From contig JAJFGK010000072.1 in NCBI GenBank assembly GCA_021776195.1, positions 1 to 44,520 of the forward strand: 44,520 bases of DNA, given 5' to 3'. The stretch is from Kiloniellaceae bacterium. GTDB taxonomy: Bacteria > Pseudomonadota > Alphaproteobacteria > Kiloniellales > Kiloniellaceae. Position numbers and translations under genes: made by a program. Below, piece after piece: positions 1 through 9,856 of the stretch (position 1 is the stretch's first letter; each line of letters opens with the position of its first letter). The notes under the pieces are model-generated. The model searched no databases, was not told where the DNA came from, and saw nothing but the letters and a program-made list of their open reading frames with translations.

Positions 1-846
<846 letters not shown>

Positions 847-865
847 GAATTTCGATCCCTCCCGA

Positions 866-1360
866 TCAGTCCGATGCCGCTTCCGGGCGCAATTCGGGCC
901 CGGTGCCGCTCTTGTTGGTTTGCACAAAATCGCCGACCAGAGATAGCGGCACCCCCGATCCATGCGCGATCTCGTCCAGAGTGACGCTGTCCAACGCCTG
1001 GCGAATGGCCGCGTTGACCTTGTTCCAATGGCCGCGCATCGGGCAGTTGGCCTCGACGTCGCAGCAATCCGCCGCCCCGTCGACACAGGCTGTCAGCGCG
1101 ATCGGACCTTCCATGGCCTGAATGATATCGGCCACGGTGATGAAGCGGGATTCGCGGCCCAAGGTATAGCCGCCGGCCGCGCCGCGCTGGGAGCCGACCA
1201 GCCCGGCCTTGCTCAAGGCGTTGAGAATCTTGGAGACGGTCGGCAAGGGCAGGGACGCCAGGCCGGCAATATCCGGGGCGCTGAGAAAGACATCCCGGCG
1301 CACGGTCATTTGCGACATGACCACCACCGCGTAGTCGGTCAAACGGTTGAGTTTGAACAT
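866..1360 (-). CDS. Rrf2/IscR-family SUF operon regulator
   Basis: This 164-aa protein is an Rrf2-family transcription factor of the kind that heads SUF operons and senses Fe-S status. The N-terminal winged helix (residues about 1-65) contains [12 protein letters not shown] and the recognition region [19 protein letters not shown], followed by the wing SQRGAAGGY. Cysteines at 92, 99, 100 and 106 lie where IscR of E. coli has Cys92, Cys98 and Cys104, so binding of a cluster is plausible. It is the first gene of the operon, directly upstream of sufB. ATACC/GGTAT half-sites between 1375 and 1409 just upstream are a likely site of autoregulation. The family assignment is secure; whether it represses or activates suf is inference. 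Confidence 0.9.
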   Translation of the reverse strand: MFKLNRLTDYAVVVMSQMTVRRDVFLSAPDIAGLASLPLPTVSKILNALSKAGLVGSQRGAAGGYTLGRESRFITVADIIQAMEGPIALTACVDGAADCCDVEANCPMRGHWNKVNAAIRQALDSVTLDEIAHGSGVPLSLVGDFVQTNKSGTGPELRPEAASD

Positions 1361-1374
1361 CGTTCCATCAATCC

Positions 1375-1409
1375 ATACCGATCTGGTATAGATTTATTTA
1401 TAGGATACC
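1375..1409 (-). promoter_or_regulatory. Candidate Rrf2 operator in the suf promoter
   Basis: Three half-sites lie upstream of the regulator gene: ATACC at 1375-1379, GGTAT at 1385-1389 and ATACC at 1405-1409. The first two form a perfect inverted repeat with 5-bp spacer; the second and third are also inverted. The surrounding DNA is AT-rich, with TATAAA on the minus strand. Position (15-50 bases before the start codon) fits autoregulation by the Rrf2 protein. Binding itself is inferred. Confidence 0.5.
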
Positions 1410-1445
1410 TGCGCGATAGCAAGGGAAAAATTTGCTGCGCTGCGG

Positions 1446-1477
1446 AAAGCCCGAAAAAAGACAAGCAATCGGGCTTT
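1446..1477 (-). terminator. Stem-loop, probable terminator after the helicase gene
   Basis: Perfect 9-bp arms AAAGCCCGA (1446-1454) and TCGGGCTTT (1469-1477) enclose a 14-base loop. It lies about 40 bases past the stop of the minus-strand helicase gene. The T-run after the stem is short, so termination efficiency is uncertain. Confidence 0.45.
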
Positions 1478-1515
1478 TCCCGCTGTTACAGCAAAATCGA
1501 CCTGGGTAGCTTGGA

Positions 1516-3075
1516 CTACGCCACGTCGCGCCGCATGAAGGCGGGCATGTGATCGCCGAACGATGGTGCCGTCTCGGCCTTGTCGCCGCCGTCGTCCTTT
1601 GGTCGCGCGGGTTTGCGGCTCGGCTTGGCGGCTGCCTTTGGTGTCTTGGTCGGGTCCTTGGTCGCGCGGGTGCTGCCGCCGTCGCGGGTCGATCTCGAAC
1701 GCCGTGCGGGCGCCGGCGCCACTTCGTCGCTTCCCGGGCTTTCCGGTGCCGAGATTGCCTGTGGTGCGGGAGCGGGAAGGTCCGCCTTGGGTTCCGGGGC
1801 CGGCGCACTCGCCTGTCGCTCCTCGACCTTTTCGGACGCCTTCTTGCGGCTGGGCCTTGAAGAAGACCGTTCGCGACCGGAATCTCGGGGCTTTCTGCCG
1901 CCTCGGCCGCGCCCGCGGTCATAGCCGGTCCCGGCGCCGTCCCAGCTCTCGAAGCCTTCAAGCGTCAGGGTTTCCATTCGGTCGCCCGCAACGGTCATGA
2001 CCGAGGCCAGCATTTTGGACTCTTCCGGCAGTGCCAGGGTGTAGGCCTTGCCGCTGCGCCCGGCGCGACCGGTGCGCCCGATTCGGTGGACATAGTCGTC
2101 GGACGAAAGCGGTACGTCGAAATTGAACACGTGGGAGACCACGGGGATATCGAGCCCGCGCGCGGCCACATCGGAACAGACCAGCAGATCGACCTTGCCC
2201 TCCTTGAAGAGTCCCAAGGTCTCCATGCGCACCGGCTGGGCCAGATCCCCGTGCAGCGCCGCCGTGTTGTAGCCATGGCGCTTGAAGGACTTGAAGAGGA
2301 TATCCACGTCCTTCTTGCGGTTACAGAAGATCAGGGCCGACTTGACTTCGTCGCGCGCGATCAGTTCGCGCATGACCTGGCGCTTTTCCTTGGTGCCGCC
2401 GGCGACCTTGACCAGGGTCTGGCTCACGGTTTCAGCGGCCGAGGCCGGCGGATCGACCGAGACCTCTTTGGGATTCATCAGAAACTGTTCGGCGAGGCGG
2501 CGGATTTCCCGCGGCATGGTCGCCGAGAACATCAGGGTCTGGCGGATCTTCGGCAGCAAGGAGACGATGCGCTCGACATCGGGTATGAAACCCATGTCCA
2601 GCATGCGATCGGACTCGTCGATCACCAGGATCTTGACGTCAGCCAGCAAAATCTTGCCGCGATCGAACAGATCGAGCAGACGGCCCGGCGTGGCGATCAG
2701 CACGTGAACGCCGCGGTCGAGGATGCCTTCCTGCTCGGACAGCGATGAACCGCCGATCAAGAGGGCCTTGTTGAGTTTGTGATACTTGCCGTAGCGATCG
2801 AATGATTCGGCGACCTGGGCGGCCAACTCGCGGGTCGGCGCCAGGATCAGCGATCGTGGCATCCGGGCCTTGGCCCTGGAGGCTGCCAGAATTTCGATCA
2901 TAGGTAAGGTGAAGGAGGCCGTCTTGCCTGTGCCGGTTTGGGCGCAACCGAGTACGTCGCGGCCCATCAGCAAGGTCGGTATGGCTTTTTCCTGGATTGG
3001 GGTCGGGGTCGTGTAACCGGACTCCGCGACTGCCTTTAGGATCTCGTCTCCGAGTCCGAGTTCTTCGAACGTCAT
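1516..3075 (-). CDS. DEAD-box ATP-dependent RNA helicase (RhlE-like)
   Basis: This 519-aa superfamily 2 RNA helicase unwinds RNA duplexes using ATP, probably in ribosome assembly or RNA decay. The motifs appear in order: Q motif TPTPIQ, Walker A AQTGTGKT, PTRELA, motif II DESD (Ser in place of the usual Ala), SAT, then in the second domain ARGLDIP and HRIGRTGRAG. After residue about 380 comes a long basic, Arg/Lys/Pro/Ala-rich low-complexity tail typical of proteobacterial RhlE proteins, likely for RNA contact. The start at 3075 (MTFEELGL) matches family N-termini; a GTG at 3123 would add 16 unconserved residues. It is transcribed alone. The DESD variant was read directly (codon TCC). Confidence 0.93.
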   Translation of the reverse strand: MTFEELGLGDEILKAVAESGYTTPTPIQEKAIPTLLMGRDVLGCAQTGTGKTASFTLPMIEILAASRAKARMPRSLILAPTRELAAQVAESFDRYGKYHKLNKALLIGGSSLSEQEGILDRGVHVLIATPGRLLDLFDRGKILLADVKILVIDESDRMLDMGFIPDVERIVSLLPKIRQTLMFSATMPREIRRLAEQFLMNPKEVSVDPPASAAETVSQTLVKVAGGTKEKRQVMRELIARDEVKSALIFCNRKKDVDILFKSFKRHGYNTAALHGDLAQPVRMETLGLFKEGKVDLLVCSDVAARGLDIPVVSHVFNFDVPLSSDDYVHRIGRTGRAGRSGKAYTLALPEESKMLASVMTVAGDRMETLTLEGFESWDGAGTGYDRGRGRGGRKPRDSGRERSSSRPSRKKASEKVEERQASAPAPEPKADLPAPAPQAISAPESPGSDEVAPAPARRSRSTRDGGSTRATKDPTKTPKAAAKPSRKPARPKDDGGDKAETAPSFGDHMPAFMRRDVA

Positions 3076-3393
3076 GTTCGCTATACTACGCGCCTTTTCT
3101 GTCAAAATGGTAAAGTTATCCACAGGCGAAATATGGCGCGGATCATATGGTTCCGGCCAAGCTTGTCAAGGAAAAGCACGAAAAGTGAACCCAGATCGAA
3201 CCGATCTGCACGCGTTCCGACGCCATTTCGCCGATTTATCTGCTGCTCCGGGCCGACTGTGAGCTGGCCCACAGTCTGTTCCCTTCGCAGCAATCACCTC
3301 TCGATATAGGAACGAAGGGCAGGCGAGCAAGCCAAATTGCGGTCCAATGACCGGTTTGTTTGCGAGCGCCGACAGATCGAGAGGATCAAGACC
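3076..3393. other. Intergenic region between divergent helicase and hydrolase genes
   Basis: No convincing gene was found. A minus-strand TTGACA at 3100-3105 could be a -35 element, but no good -10 lies at 16-18 bp spacing before the chosen helicase start. A purine-rich GAGAGGAT near 3380 is the probable ribosome binding site of the hydrolase gene to the right. Confidence 0.4.
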
Positions 3394-4278
3394 ATGATTA
3401 CGGGCACCATGGAAGCGAACGGCACCACGGTCACCTATAGCGAGAGCGGCGAGGGCGACCCGGTGATCCTGATCCACAGTTCGGCCAGTTCGCGGCGCCA
3501 GTGGCGCGGCCTGGGCGCGATCCTCGATGACGACTATCACCTTTTCGCCCCCGATCTTCAGGGCTATGGCGACAGCGGAAGCTGGCACGGCCGCGAGGCG
3601 ATCCGGCTGTCGGATCAAGCCGATCTGATCGGCTCCTTGATGGCCCGCATCGGCCGGCCGGTCCACTTGGTGGGACATTCATTCGGCGGTGCCGTCGCCC
3701 TCAGGGCGGCCATGGAATACCAGGATCGGCTGAGCAGCCTGACGCTCATCGAACCCACGGTGTTTCAGCTTTTCCGCGAAGACCTAGGGACCAACCGTGC
3801 CCTGTTCAACGAGGTCTGCGCTCTATCGGACGGCTTCATCAAGGCGGTTTCCCGTGGCGACTATTGGTGCGCCATGTCGCGCTTCGTCGACTACTGGAAC
3901 GGGGCAGGGACCTGGCAGGCCCTCCCCGAGGACAGCAGGAACCGGCTGTCGGTCCATGCCCGGCAGATCGCGCTCGACTTTTGGTCCGCCATGTCCGAGG
4001 ACAAGCGCCTGGACGATTACCGCGGTCTCGCGGTGCCCACGCTTCTGCTTTGCGGCACGCGCTCGCCGGGACCGGTCAGCGAGAGCTCGCGGCTCTTGAC
4101 AGAGACGATCCCGGGCGCCCGCCACCGGACCCTGGCCGACGCCGGCCACATGGCGCCGGTCACCCATCCGGCCCTGGTGGCCGGCCTGGTCCGCGTTCAT
4201 CTGCTGCTCAATCAGTCGCAAACCTTCTCGACCCGGCAGGGCGGCTGGGCCGAAGAACTGCGGAAAGTCCTGCGGTAG
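3394..4278 (+). CDS. Alpha/beta-fold hydrolase
   Basis: This 294-aa cytosolic alpha/beta hydrolase probably cleaves an ester, lactone or similar bond; the substrate cannot be told. It shows the oxyanion-hole strand LIHSSASS, the strand PDLQGYGDSG, the nucleophile elbow GHSFGG with Ser96, and the late histidine in DAGHMAP (His252). The usual Asp after strand 6 is not obvious in LLLCGTRSPGPV, so the acid residue may sit elsewhere. The start at 3394 is chosen for the GAGAGGAT ribosome binding site; an upstream in-frame start at 3337 would add an unconserved stretch. It converges with the TRAP permease gene, whose stop is about 30 bases away, and seems to be a single-gene unit. Confidence 0.82.
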   Translation: MITGTMEANGTTVTYSESGEGDPVILIHSSASSRRQWRGLGAILDDDYHLFAPDLQGYGDSGSWHGREAIRLSDQADLIGSLMARIGRPVHLVGHSFGGAVALRAAMEYQDRLSSLTLIEPTVFQLFREDLGTNRALFNEVCALSDGFIKAVSRGDYWCAMSRFVDYWNGAGTWQALPEDSRNRLSVHARQIALDFWSAMSEDKRLDDYRGLAVPTLLLCGTRSPGPVSESSRLLTETIPGARHRTLADAGHMAPVTHPALVAGLVRVHLLLNQSQTFSTRQGGWAEELRKVLR

Positions 4279-4310
4279 TCGGGCGTGGCGTCTCAGCCGT
4301 CTGGCCGGCG

Positions 4311-6974
4311 TCAGAAGTTCAGTGAGATATCCCGGTGGACGGCGCTGCACTTGGCGACTTCGAGCGCCTGCTCTAGCGGCAGTTTGTTCTGCTGGCGCAA
4401 GCCGATGGTATCGCGGATCGCGGCTTCGTAGGCCCGCAGGCCAGGCAGCAGCTCTTCGGATGCCCGGGTCCGCCAGGCCACCTCGTCGCGGTAGGTCTGA
4501 AGCGCTTCTGCGAGCTTCTGGGCGGCTTTCTCGGGTGCCGGTTCTTTGCGTTTCAATTCCTTGGCCGCCTTGGACAACAAGGACCTGATGGCGCTGGTGC
4601 CCTCCGCCGCCCTCAGCATCTTGGAGACCGCCTTGATCCGCTTCTCGCCTTCCTGGGGATCGAGACCCGCGACAAGCTCGCCCAGGCCGGCGAGATGCTC
4701 TTCGAGCCCGGCCAGCTTCTGGGCGTCGGCGACAACCGTCATGACATCGTTGATCGGGCCATAGGCGTCGTCGACGTTGCGCCGATAGGCCAGGCGAGCC
4801 TTCTCTTCGGCCTTCAGCAGGCCGGCAAAAGCCGTGTGTTCGGCCTCCCAGGTGTCGGGAATTTCGCTCAGCAGGCTGTCGCGTTCTTGGATCAGCACCT
4901 CGATTTTGTCGGCCAGCTCAGCCAATCGGTCCTCGCTCGGCCCGCCATTCCTGGCCGAACGGTCGAGTTCCTGGGTGAGTTCCGCGACCTCTGTCTCCAG
5001 CTTGCGCACCGCCTTTTCGAGCTGCCTGACCCGGGTGTGGAGCGGGCGGTAGCCGGGCGCGGCATCGCTGACCACGGCTTCGCGCTGGCGGATCTCCTCC
5101 AGCAGGGCGAGGGTCATTCCGGCCTTCTGGATGCTCGCGTCGGCCGCCTTGCGCAGCTTCTGCGGCAGGTAGCTCGTATCCAATGCGCCGGCTTGCGCGA
5201 TGGCCGCGTGAATGGGCTCGCCACGGGTCCGGAAGGCCGTGAAAACGTACTCCTCGATGCAATACTGCAGCCGCGGATTGACCGGTGGCGGCGCCGTGTC
5301 GGAGGTCAGGGACACGCGGCTCGGCAGATAATTGACCAGACTGGGATAGATCCCAACGATCAGCAAGCCGACCAACTGCAGGCCGATGAAGGCGATCACC
5401 CCCTTGTACATCTGCACGGTCTTGACGATCGCTGGGGCGACTCCGCGCAGGTAAAAGAGTGCAAAGCCAAAGGGTGGCGTCAAAAAAGAGGTTTGAATGT
5501 TCATGCCGATCATAACGCCCAGCCACACGGCGGTGATGTTGGCGGAAGGGTCGGCCAGCAGGATCGGTGCCACGATCGGCACCACCACCACGGCGATCTC
5601 GATAAACTCCAGGAAGAAGCCGAGAATGAAGATAACCGCCATGACGACAATGAACTGAGGCCAGAACCCGCCGGGCAGACCGGTCAGAAACTCCTTGACC
5701 AACTCCTCGCCGCCAAAGGCGCGGAAGGCCGCGGTCAGCATCGCCGCGCCGAGCAGAATGATGAAAACCAGCGAAGTCGTCTTGGCGGTTTCCACCATCA
5801 CCCCGCGCAGGGTCTCATCAATTTTGAAAGTGCGCCAGCCGCTCCAGAAGAGCCCGACGACAAGAACCAGCACGGCAAGGGCGGCCAGGGTTACGCCAAG
5901 AACGTCGGAACCGGTATGGATGCTTTTGACATTGGTTGAAAAGTTGCTTGTGACCAGAAAAATAGCGATCAGTGCGCCAATTGTCATGATTGCCGGCCAG
6001 TAGGCGCGCTTCTTGCCCTCATGCAATCGGTAGCCTGCCATGACCGTCGCCCCGGCCGCGCCAATTGCGCCGGCCTGATTGACCGTCGCGATGCCCAAGA
6101 TGATCGATCCGAGCACGAGAAAGATCAGCGCCAGTGGCGGGACCAGAATTAGGAGGACCCGCCCGACGAACCGGCTGTCGTAGCTGCCCTCAAAGGGTAC
6201 GGCCGGCGCAAGCTTGGGCTTGAAGAACGCAATGACGAGAATGAAAAGCATGTAGAGGCCAACCAGGACGAGGCCCGGCACGAAGGCGCCAAGGAACATG
6301 TCGCCGGCGCTGGTCGAGAGCACGCTGAAGGACGATGGTATGGAAAAGTCGCCGGTCGCCTCCTTGTAGAGCGCCTTGCGCGCGGTGTCGGCCTGATCGA
6401 CCGCGCTGGACAGCTGGTCGGCCAGGATGATCAGAACGATCGAGGGCGGAATGATTTGCCCCAAGGTGCCGGACGCCGCGATGGTTCCGGTGGCCAGAGC
6501 CTTGGAATAGTTGTTGCGCAACATGGCGGGCAACGAGATCAGGCCCATGGCCACGACCGTGGCACCGACAATGCCGGTGGTCGCCGCCAGCAAGGCGCCG
6601 ACAAAGACCACGGAAATACCGAGGCCACCCGGGATCGGCCCGAAGAGCTGGGCCATGGCGACAAGCAGGTCCTCGGCGATCTTCGAGCGCTGCAGCATGA
6701 TGCCCATGAAGATAAAGAGCGGAATCGCGATCAGGGTGTCGCGCTCGACCTCCCAGTAGACCCCGCGGAAGTTCGTCACCCCGGCATTCAGCCACTGCGT
6801 GGGACCGCCCTGGGCGAAGTAGGCGCTGGGGTCGCCGGCAAAGAGGTAGCCCGCGAGCGACGCCGCGCCGATGGTGATAATCGCCGAGCCGGGCAGGGCA
6901 AAGGCAACGGGAAAACCCGAGGCCAGGGCGGAAGCCATGAGCAAAATCAGCAGGACGAGGAAGACCAGTTCCAT
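4311..6974 (-). CDS. dctM: TRAP transporter large permease with C-terminal coiled-coil extension
   Basis: This is the 12-TM-type large membrane subunit of a tripartite ATP-independent periplasmic transporter, which uses an ion gradient to import organic acids. Residues 1 to about 550 are hydrophobic permease with hallmark segments FIFMGIMLQRS, GATVVAMG, ASGTLGQIIPPSIVLIIL and IQTSFLTPPFGFALFYLRG. Residues from about 551 to 887 are a hydrophilic, heptad-rich tail with many Glu, Lys and Leu, for example around VRQLEKAVRKLETEVAELT. Ordinary DctM proteins are about 430-640 aa and lack such a tail, so 887 aa is unusual. The reading frame is uninterrupted. The start at 6974 has GGGAAGG upstream and lies 23 bases after the small permease stop. 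Family is certain; the function of the tail is unknown. Confidence 0.9.
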   Translation of the reverse strand: MELVFLVLLILLMASALASGFPVAFALPGSAIITIGAASLAGYLFAGDPSAYFAQGGPTQWLNAGVTNFRGVYWEVERDTLIAIPLFIFMGIMLQRSKIAEDLLVAMAQLFGPIPGGLGISVVFVGALLAATTGIVGATVVAMGLISLPAMLRNNYSKALATGTIAASGTLGQIIPPSIVLIILADQLSSAVDQADTARKALYKEATGDFSIPSSFSVLSTSAGDMFLGAFVPGLVLVGLYMLFILVIAFFKPKLAPAVPFEGSYDSRFVGRVLLILVPPLALIFLVLGSIILGIATVNQAGAIGAAGATVMAGYRLHEGKKRAYWPAIMTIGALIAIFLVTSNFSTNVKSIHTGSDVLGVTLAALAVLVLVVGLFWSGWRTFKIDETLRGVMVETAKTTSLVFIILLGAAMLTAAFRAFGGEELVKEFLTGLPGGFWPQFIVVMAVIFILGFFLEFIEIAVVVVPIVAPILLADPSANITAVWLGVMIGMNIQTSFLTPPFGFALFYLRGVAPAIVKTVQMYKGVIAFIGLQLVGLLIVGIYPSLVNYLPSRVSLTSDTAPPPVNPRLQYCIEEYVFTAFRTRGEPIHAAIAQAGALDTSYLPQKLRKAADASIQKAGMTLALLEEIRQREAVVSDAAPGYRPLHTRVRQLEKAVRKLETEVAELTQELDRSARNGGPSEDRLAELADKIEVLIQERDSLLSEIPDTWEAEHTAFAGLLKAEEKARLAYRRNVDDAYGPINDVMTVVADAQKLAGLEEHLAGLGELVAGLDPQEGEKRIKAVSKMLRAAEGTSAIRSLLSKAAKELKRKEPAPEKAAQKLAEALQTYRDEVAWRTRASEELLPGLRAYEAAIRDTIGLRQQNKLPLEQALEVAKCSAVHRDISLNF

Positions 6975-6997
6975 GACTTAAATTCGCCTTCCCGGGA

Positions 6998-7993
6998 TCA
7001 TGCCACGATCTCGGCATCGTGCGATCGCCCGCCCGGGTCGCCGCGATAGTCGGCGGCGCCAATCAGCAGGTAGCTGGCGAACTGGTTCATCATGGAGACG
7101 GCGAAGATCGCGAGGAAAGCGGCCATGAGATACTTCACGTACATGCCAAAGCCCGACTGCGAAACCTCCAGGCTCAAGAGTGGCGCATTGATGAGGCTGG
7201 CCTTGTTCCACAGCCCCATGGACAGGATCACGACGCAAAGGCTGATCCCGAGCAGCAGCGATCCCACCGCATTCACCAGCCCCTTGGTCTTGGGTCGAAA
7301 GCCGGCATAGAGCACGTCGACGCGCACGTGACCTTCCTCGATCAGAGTGTAGGCACTGGCGAAGAGAAAGAGCGCGGCGTACCAGAAGCGCACCAAGTCG
7401 CCCATGAAGGCCTGCTCGTAGGAAAAGATGAAACGTGCCAACACGATCTGCAATTCGGCCAGCACCACGAGCAGAGCCAGCCAGGTAAAGCCGAGAGTGC
7501 GTGTGAAGGCGGCGATCACGAAGGCAAGGCCGATCAAGGGAAAATGGACGTACGGCCCGCGGAACAAAGACCGGCCTAGCGATGTGGTCAGTTCGGCCCC
7601 GACCAGAGGCTCCAGCAGCTCTTCGACTCGCAGGAAGGAAATGATCATGTCGGCGAGACCGACCAGCAGCACCATCCAAAAGGCGGCGCGGATCAGATAG
7701 GCGTTGATCGCGGAGATCACCTCCGCGTCCTGGCGCAGACTGCGTCCGCGCCCAAGGATCACCGCCGCAATCGGCCCGAGGATACAGATCGCAAAGCTCA
7801 AGGTCTGGAGCCAGGCGAGGATCAACCCGTCGTTGGCGATCGGTGTCGCCGGTGGTGAGCCGAAGAAACCGACCTGACCCATGAAATTGGTAAAGCCGGG
7901 CCAGCCCCGCCAGAAGATCAGGTAGTTGTTGAGCAGAAAGACCGCGGTCATGGTGACCACAATCCAGGCAAAGGCGCGCAGCACCAGCGTCAT
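6998..7993 (-). CDS. dctQ: TRAP transporter small permease subunit
   Basis: This is the small membrane subunit (DctQ type) that pairs with the large permease in TRAP transport. From the chosen ATG the protein has 331 aa, longer than the usual 160-200, with an extra N-terminal membrane half as in mannitol/chloroaromatic-type TRAP systems. Hydrophobic segments occur at the start (LRAFAWIVVTMTAVFLL), around AFWMVLLVGLADMIISF, and in the conserved C-terminal half with VLAELQIVLARFIFSYEQAF and DVLYAGF. The start is uncertain: no strong ribosome binding site precedes 7993, and in-frame GTG (8059) and ATG (8107) codons would add a hydrophilic leader. The gene lies between those for the binding protein and the large permease. 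Confidence 0.85.
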   Translation of the reverse strand: MTLVLRAFAWIVVTMTAVFLLNNYLIFWRGWPGFTNFMGQVGFFGSPPATPIANDGLILAWLQTLSFAICILGPIAAVILGRGRSLRQDAEVISAINAYLIRAAFWMVLLVGLADMIISFLRVEELLEPLVGAELTTSLGRSLFRGPYVHFPLIGLAFVIAAFTRTLGFTWLALLVVLAELQIVLARFIFSYEQAFMGDLVRFWYAALFLFASAYTLIEEGHVRVDVLYAGFRPKTKGLVNAVGSLLLGISLCVVILSMGLWNKASLINAPLLSLEVSQSGFGMYVKYLMAAFLAIFAVSMMNQFASYLLIGAADYRGDPGGRSHDAEIVA

Positions 7994-8128
7994 GGTCGTA
8001 CTGCGGTAGGCGCCATCGCGGTGGGGCGCGAGATTTGGAGAAGAGTCAGCGGTTGCCACGGTCCGGTTCTCTAGGAACGGGGACGGGGCCGAGGCCCCAT
8101 CCCACATTCGTCTTCGGAACAGGCAGCT

Positions 8129-9223
8129 CTACAGGTCCAGCACGCGGTTGCGCTGAGCGTAGTAGGCTCCTTCCGACAGCTTCATCCAGCCGCCCACGTC
8201 GGTACGGGCCGCGACAAAGCTTTCGTGTACCCGTTTTGCCAAGTCGCTGTGCGCGACGGTCTCTGCGAAGACCGCCTCGGCACCTTCACCAAAGCTGTCA
8301 TAGATTTCGTCGCTGAACTGGCGCAGTTGGACCCCATGTTCGTTGATCAGTTTGGCCAGGAAAGTACTGTTGTTGGCGTTGAACTCGGACATTGAATAGA
8401 CGTGTTCTTCGCCACAGGCCGCCTTGATGATCTCCTGGTCGGTCTTCGACAGCGTTCCCCACCAGGAGGCGTTCATACCCAGGGCCAGGGTCGAGCCGGC
8501 TTCGTGCATGCCGGGATAGTAGTAGTATTTTGCGGCCTCGTAGAACTTGTAGAAAAAGTCGTTCCAGGGACCGACCCATTCGGTGGCGTCGATCGCGCCG
8601 GACACCAGGTTCTCATAAATCTGGCCGCCGGGCAGGGAGACCGGAGAAGCGCCCAGTTTCGCCATGACGTCGCCGCCGAGGCCTGGAATACGCATTTTCA
8701 AGCCCTTGAGGTCGTCGGCCGTCTCGATTTCCTTGTTGAACCAGCCGCCCATCTGGACGCCGGTGCAGCCAGCCATGAGGCACTTGATGCCGAATCCACC
8801 GGCGACTTCATCCCACAGCGCCTGGCCACCCAAGTGTTGGATCCAAGCGTTGTGCTCACTGTGGGTCAGGCCGAAGGGCACCGAGGTGAAGTAGGCCCAC
8901 CCGGGGTGCTTGCCCTTCCAGTAATAGTCGGCCGCGTGATAGGCCTGAGCGTTGCCGGAAGCGACCTCGTCAAACGCGTCAAAGGCGCCGACGCGCTCGC
9001 CGGCGGCGAAATACTGCACCTTGATACGGCCCTCGGTCAGTTCCTCGATGCGGGCTGCGAGGCGCTGTGCGCCTGTTCCCAAGCCCGGAAAGTCCCGGCC
9101 CCAGGTGGCGACCACGACCATGTCCTTGGTCGCCTGGGCGACGGCGGGCGCGGCCAGGGTGGAAACCGCGGCAGTCGCGCCGGCGGCGAGTCCCGCGTTC
9201 TTGATAAACGAACGACGATCCAT
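8129..9223 (-). CDS. dctP: TRAP transporter substrate-binding protein, Tat-exported
   Basis: This 364-aa periplasmic receptor captures the solute and delivers it to the TRAP permease. It begins MDRRSFIKNAG, a twin-arginine signal, with hydrophobic stretch and probable cleavage after APAVAQA near residue 31, so it should fold in the cytoplasm before export. The conserved arginine motif KMRIPGLGGDVMAKLG, which contacts the carboxylate in this family, and ATEWVGPWNDFFYKFYEAA place it in the mannitol/chloroaromatic or keto-acid (TakP/FcbT1-like) subfamily. The start at 9223 is supported by GGGAGAG eight bases upstream; longer in-frame starts would hide the Tat signal. It is first in the dctP-dctQ-dctM order. 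The ligand is likely an organic acid but is not identifiable by eye. Confidence 0.92.
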   Translation of the reverse strand: MDRRSFIKNAGLAAGATAAVSTLAAPAVAQATKDMVVVATWGRDFPGLGTGAQRLAARIEELTEGRIKVQYFAAGERVGAFDAFDEVASGNAQAYHAADYYWKGKHPGWAYFTSVPFGLTHSEHNAWIQHLGGQALWDEVAGGFGIKCLMAGCTGVQMGGWFNKEIETADDLKGLKMRIPGLGGDVMAKLGASPVSLPGGQIYENLVSGAIDATEWVGPWNDFFYKFYEAAKYYYYPGMHEAGSTLALGMNASWWGTLSKTDQEIIKAACGEEHVYSMSEFNANNSTFLAKLINEHGVQLRQFSDEIYDSFGEGAEAVFAETVAHSDLAKRVHESFVAARTDVGGWMKLSEGAYYAQRNRVLDL

Positions 9224-9481
9224 TGTTACTCTCCCTCTGCTTGACGGGTTCAGTTCAAGATGACCGATGGTCGTCCTGAATCCTCTTGTTGCTGTTGCGC
9301 ACCGACGCGCTTTCCGCGCGGCGCCGTGATTTATAGGAACGGCTACCCCCACTTGGTCCCACCGGGCGATGATTTTCAAAGGTCATCTTAACGGCGCGGC
9401 GAGTTAAGCCTATCTGGGCCTTCGACTCAACTGCGATAATTGCCCCGTCGGGCCCGGGCGAGCCCTTTGTGGAAGACCGGC

Positions 9482-9856
9482 TCAAGTGCTCCCGCGCAGA
9501 ACCGCCATGATGGCCACCGATCCGATCGCCAGCAGAGCCACGAGCCCCACCAGAAGGAGGATGTTCAATCTGTCGTGACCCTTGGTTACCCGTAGGGTCA
9601 CGGCGAGGTCCGGGGTCACGGTCACGGTGAAAAAGGTGTTCCACAGGCTCTTTTCCAGGCTGTGCCGTGCCTCCAGCGCGAAGACGGTAGGCGGCTTGGG
9701 GAAAATCCATGCGGACCTGGCCACCTCGACCTTGCCGGAGAGCGGTGCCCCCGCAGGGTCGCTCTCGACCTCGAAGTCGATACGCTGGGCCAGCGACGAG
9801 AACCTCTTGCGGACAATTCGTTGACTTTGTCCGGCGGCGATCTTGAAGTCCTTCAT
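9482..9856 (-). CDS. Small protein with one C-terminal membrane segment, function unknown
   Basis: This 124-aa protein is not recognised. Residues 1-95 are soluble and beta-rich in character (for example KVEVARSAWIFPKPPTVF and FTVTVTPDLAVTLRV), followed by a single hydrophobic segment at about 97-119 (LNILLLVGLVALLAIGSVAI) and a short tail, so it is probably a tail-anchored membrane protein. The ATG at 9856 is preceded by GAGG. It lies about 260 bases upstream of the TRAP operon on the same strand and is divergent from the hydrolase/lyase genes. It is likely to be a real gene because of the coherent topology and ribosome binding site. Confidence 0.6.
   Translation of the reverse strand: MKDFKIAAGQSQRIVRKRFSSLAQRIDFEVESDPAGAPLSGKVEVARSAWIFPKPPTVFALEARHSLEKSLWNTFFTVTVTPDLAVTLRVTKGHDRLNILLLVGLVALLAIGSVAIMAVLRGST

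Noticed and set aside
3100..3105. TTGACA as -35 element of the helicase promoter
   Set aside because: No good -10 hexamer at 16-18 bases; kept only as a note for the intergenic region.
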